Of a stretch of DNA of 64,000 nucleotides, positions 60,752-64,000 are shown piece after piece (positions within the stretch are counted from its first letter, which is position 1; each line of letters starts with the position of its first letter). The translations under genes were made by a program, and so were the position numbers. The notes beneath the pieces were generated by a model. That model ran no database searches. It saw nothing but the letters and a program-made list of their open reading frames with translations, and was not told the origin of the DNA. Source of the DNA: Gnetum montanum (taxonomy: Eukaryota > Streptophyta > Gnetopsida > Gnetales > Gnetaceae); assembly GCA_015680685.1 (NCBI GenBank), contig MNCI01002198.1, forward strand, positions 58,894-122,893, in the 5' to 3' direction.

Positions 60752-61660
60752 TGATGAGTAATGGGTAGTCCCTATGCCCAATCATACGAATCATTAGCAT
60801 GTATGCGTGATTCGATCAAGCTCCATTTAAATTATTTACCTAAGTGGTTGATATTCCTAGATGGTGAAATATGTAGTCGCTAGTCATTGTCTTCCCAATC
60901 AACACTTGTGTTAATCCTTGCTTATGATTAAGTGTGATTGAGATGAAAGATAGTTATTTTTATACTTTTTATTATTTTCTCTACTTACAAAATGATTAAG
61001 TGAATAAAGATCTAATATTTAAATTAACTAACTAATTACTTAATTAAGTAGCCTAAATGTGAAGTACTTAATTAAATAAGTAGCCTAAATGTGAAGTATC
61101 CATTTCCACCTTATGTACACATCTTGAATATATACTAATGCTATTGGGTTGTCAAGTATATACTACTGGACATACTAAGTATTCATTGCTAGGATTACTA
61201 AGCATTAATATATTATGCTTGAAGTGGTCATACTCATGTTGCTTACAAACAACAAAATTAATTACTTACTAGTAAGAATGTAAATTGCATGTAAAGTAGA
61301 TTGCTAGAAAGTAAAGTTATGTTAATCCAAATTGCTACAACACATAGAAGAAATTTTGATTTTATTTCTACTCATGCAAATGTGTCTAGGTACATGTGCA
61401 CTCAAATAAAATACCATATAATCACTTGAATCCATGCTATAGACACAAAGAAAAAATATTTTAACTTTTATGGAAAGAAACTGTAAGCATTCAGCTAAGG
61501 GAATGATTGAAAGATGTCATAAATGTGAGGGGTATGCACATTTATGTAGGTAATGCCTATGGTAGCATCAATGTACCTACATTAATGCATCCTACAATGC
61601 ATTGATGGGGCTATGTTAATAGACTTGCATTGATGCAGTTGTCTTATTAATGTTTATTCA
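60752..61660 (-). mobile_element. Athila/Tat-type LTR, shared by two element bodies
   Basis: 909 bp, homologous to 47068-47965. On its lower side the minus strand continues ACTGTTCAAGGATTGGAGGC, a possible decayed version of the Athila-type primer-binding site TTGGCGCCGTTGCCGGGG, so it acts as the 5' LTR of the element at 47-60 kb. On its upper side a polypurine tract (61661-61675) and an additional-ORF fragment mark it as the 3' LTR of another body. Confidence 0.7.
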
Positions 61661-61899
61661 TACCGCCATGACTAACTGAAGACTTATCCTTGAGTGAACA
61701 AAAATAGAATCAAGATTCTTATAAAATTTATGGAATTATGGAATTTTATTAACTAAATGATAAACTAACCAATTGATTGACTAACTTTGAATGCCATATT
61801 GCACAAATTATAAAATTGATGCAAAGTAAACAAAATTGAACAGTTTGACAAAAATAACAAGAGCTTGCTGAATGGATGAAATTAGTATGCAATCTTCAT

Positions 61900-63420
61900 A
61901 TAGTGCATGGAGGTGGAGGCTCTTGAGCTTTGACGATCCTTCATCACATCTTGATGCTAGTTGAGGTTGTGGCTATCCTACTATTGCTACCACAAAGTTG
62001 AAGGCATCTAGGAGTGCCTTTATTTTCTCCTCTTTACTACGTGAGTCATGAATGGTCCAAGTTGCTTCACCTAGACTTGCTAGTGTTGGGATATCCCATG
62101 GGCATGGCAGTGAATATTTCTTTCATGTTCACAAAACCAAGTTGTGAATTGTTTAAGCTCAAAATCAAGTATACGGAGAAGATTTTGTAGCTCTTGATGG
62201 TCATTCATTCTTCTCGCTAGGTTCTTAGCAATAGATTATTGATTTGTAAACTTGCTCCTAAGAACTTCAAGCTCTACATTGGCCCCCTCCACCTTGTGCT
62301 TTGTCTTCTTATGGAGCTTGAACTCTACCTTGTAAAGGAGGTAAGAGTTGGTGACTCGCTTTTCTAGCTCAGTTCTGGGCCTCCCCACAGTTAGCATTAC
62401 CAAGTTTGCATAATGAAGGTTGGTAAGCTCCATGTACTCAGTCATCTATTCAATTTACACCTCCTTCATGTGAATCTCTACTTGATTGTATGCATTGAGT
62501 CCATCAAAGATGGGATGCCATGTATCACATTGTTGTTGAAGTTGTAGAATGACCTTAGTCACCTTCACCTTCACCAAATTTATTTCTTTTTCATTAACCT
62601 CCTTGAGCATTTCGACCTAGTTCTTATTATGATTCTTACTCTTTCAAACTTCAAGGCTTCATTTTTCTAGGTAGCAATCTCAATGGTAGTCTTTTGGTGA
62701 AGGGTCTAAACCTCTTTCATTGAGAGATTCCAATTTTCTATAGTCAACCTCCTCAAATCCAAGTTTACCATGGCAAAATGTTCTTGCTATTGGTAAATAT
62801 ATTCTACCATTTGTTTTTTTGCTACTTAACATTACACAAGTGGTGGTTATCATGGGTAAGTACTAGGTTTTCTTTAAGAACTTATGAGAGATCACAATTA
62901 GTATTGTTGATTATGGCCTCTAATATTTATGTCTTGAAGATCACAATTCCTTTTACATTCTTAGCCTTTTAATATTTTTGTTGAAGCTATTGAAAAGCTT
63001 CATCCCTTATCATCTCTAGCTTGAGAATGATTGGATTAGAGAGACAAACTCTGAGTTCTACAATTTCAATAGTTAATTGTCGATTGGTAATGGTGGCCTT
63101 CTTAAGTTGTGCATTGGCAGTTAGTAACTTGTCCTTTTTCTCTAAGAGTTGCGACTATTTTGGTATTATATCATGTGGTAGATCGAAGATCTCCAAAAGT
63201 GGTATCCTGGCTTCCACTAGTGACTCCAATACTTCTTCATGTTGGACAACTTTCAATCATCTACTCCATGCTCTTGCTGATGCATGGATGTTTGCCATGG
63301 AAATAATGTCTAGTATAGATGCATCATGAGCATTAATGACTTTCCTAACTCTATGTGCCATTACCTCTACCATTATTTCTTAGTCCTTATGTGGCATGAC
63401 TAAGACCATTGCTTCTTCTC
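61900..63420 (-). pseudogene. Second copy of the coiled-coil additional ORF
   Basis: Minus-strand fragments HEEVLESLVEARIPLLEIFD, LLEKKDKLLTANAQLKKATI, LTIEIVELRVCLSNPIILKL and, at 62445-62236, MTEYMELTNLHYANLVMLTV and KHKVEGANVELEVLRSKFTN align in order with the C-terminal coiled-coil half of the 48.2-50.9 kb ORF (HEDVLDQQLQTRQETTTLFD...KGKLVMAKTRVK). Stops show it is not functional. The N-terminal half is absent. Confidence 0.65.
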
Positions 63421-63759
63421 CTTCCTCTAGCATGGGAAAGAAGGTTTTTGCATTCCTTGAAATTTCAGGAAATACTTATCCTAGGATAGACACATTAACA
63501 TATATGGTACTAGAATTGGGTTAAATGGATGCCTAGTTTCTTTGTGCTAAAAATAGCAGTTCCATCTCACTACCTAGCCAATTGATGGTTCTTTTAATCT
63601 CATTGAGGTAACTCTTGGCTAGATTGTAGACAAATGATTCCCCACCACCTATAGAGCCTTATTATTACTATAGCTATTTCTCTTGGAGTTTTCTTAAGAT
63701 TCTTAGTAGATGCAAGCATCTTTGATGTTGTTTTTGATGCTGTAGGTGGTGGTGGTGGT

Positions 63760-64000
63760 TGATGAGTGGTGAGGTACCCCTACACTCAACCATACAAATA
63801 CGAGCGTACACGCGCGATTCGGTCGAACTCCGTAGACTAAATGCCTTAACGCCACAAGAAACACTTGGGGTTAATCGTTCGTTGTCTTCCCAGGCTTGCT
63901 TGTAAGTGTCACGGTGTATGGTTAAGCAAGTCTGAGGTATGTGATTTTTTTGGTATTTTCGGCTTATCTTCTATGCTACCAGGAGAAAGGGTTGAGAAAC
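63760..64000 (-). mobile_element. Third Athila/Tat-type LTR end, cut by the window
   Basis: From TGATGAGTGGTGAGGTACCC the sequence matches the lower ends of the LTRs at 60752 and 47068. It keeps many CpG sites (CGTACACGCGCGATTCGGTC) that are TG or CA in the other copies. It follows a (GGT)n run inside additional-ORF sequence and has no primer-binding site beside it. Confidence 0.7.

Noticed and set aside
1-64000. CRISPR array, prokaryotic operon, rRNA genes or defence island
   Set aside because: No regularly spaced short repeats, no prokaryotic gene layout and no rRNA sequence; all direct repeats found are two- or three-copy tandem duplications or dispersed transposon pieces.

Overview
This window is nuclear DNA of a large-genome seed plant, most likely a gymnosperm (conifer-like). 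The evidence is one conserved plant gene stretched over about 32 kb by introns full of old retrotransposons, AT-rich decayed repeats around it, and plant-type Ty1/copia, Ty3/gypsy, LINE, SINE and MITE remnants. The species cannot be named from the sequence. All splice sites and domain calls were made by eye.

The only intact host gene lies on the minus strand from a leader exon near 45.6-45.2 kb to a stop codon at 11191. It is a plant GON4-like (GON4L) nuclear protein with SANT/Myb-like segments. I reconstruct one non-coding leader exon and eight coding exons (43600-41893, 41800-41458, 34350-34266, 24938-24882, 20723-20664, 20320-20099, 20000-18234, 11763-11191). All have GT/AG borders and they join in frame into 1604 codons without a stop. 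Introns 3, 4, 5 and 8 (7.1, 9.3, 4.2 and 6.5 kb) hold most of the mobile DNA: a gypsy element with a large palindrome (intron 3), a copia element plus another LTR (intron 4), a LINE tail (intron 5), and a LINE endonuclease piece, a 1-kb solo-LTR-like block and a MITE-like element (intron 8).

Downstream of the gene (1-11 kb) is repeat-derived, largely unrecognisable DNA. It includes a SINE, a 236-bp tandem duplication and a decayed organellar group II intron-type reverse transcriptase. Upstream of the gene (47-64 kb) is a minus-strand Athila/Tat-type Ty3/gypsy element, decayed but in canonical order: LTR 60752-61660, gag, protease, RT, RNase H, integrase, a second polypurine tract, a coiled-coil additional ORF, and LTR 47068-47965. 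A second partial copy of the additional ORF and a third LTR start follow at 61.7-64.0 kb, and another LTR with a primer-binding site (58.6-59.4 kb) is nested inside.

I found no CRISPR array, operon, rRNA gene or intact non-coding RNA gene, and no clear new molecular system. The points most worth a second look are the coiled-coil additional ORF shared by two elements, the internal second polypurine tract, the group II-type reverse transcriptase in nuclear DNA, the intronic palindrome, and the run of small in-frame exons that encode the SANT-like region of the host gene.
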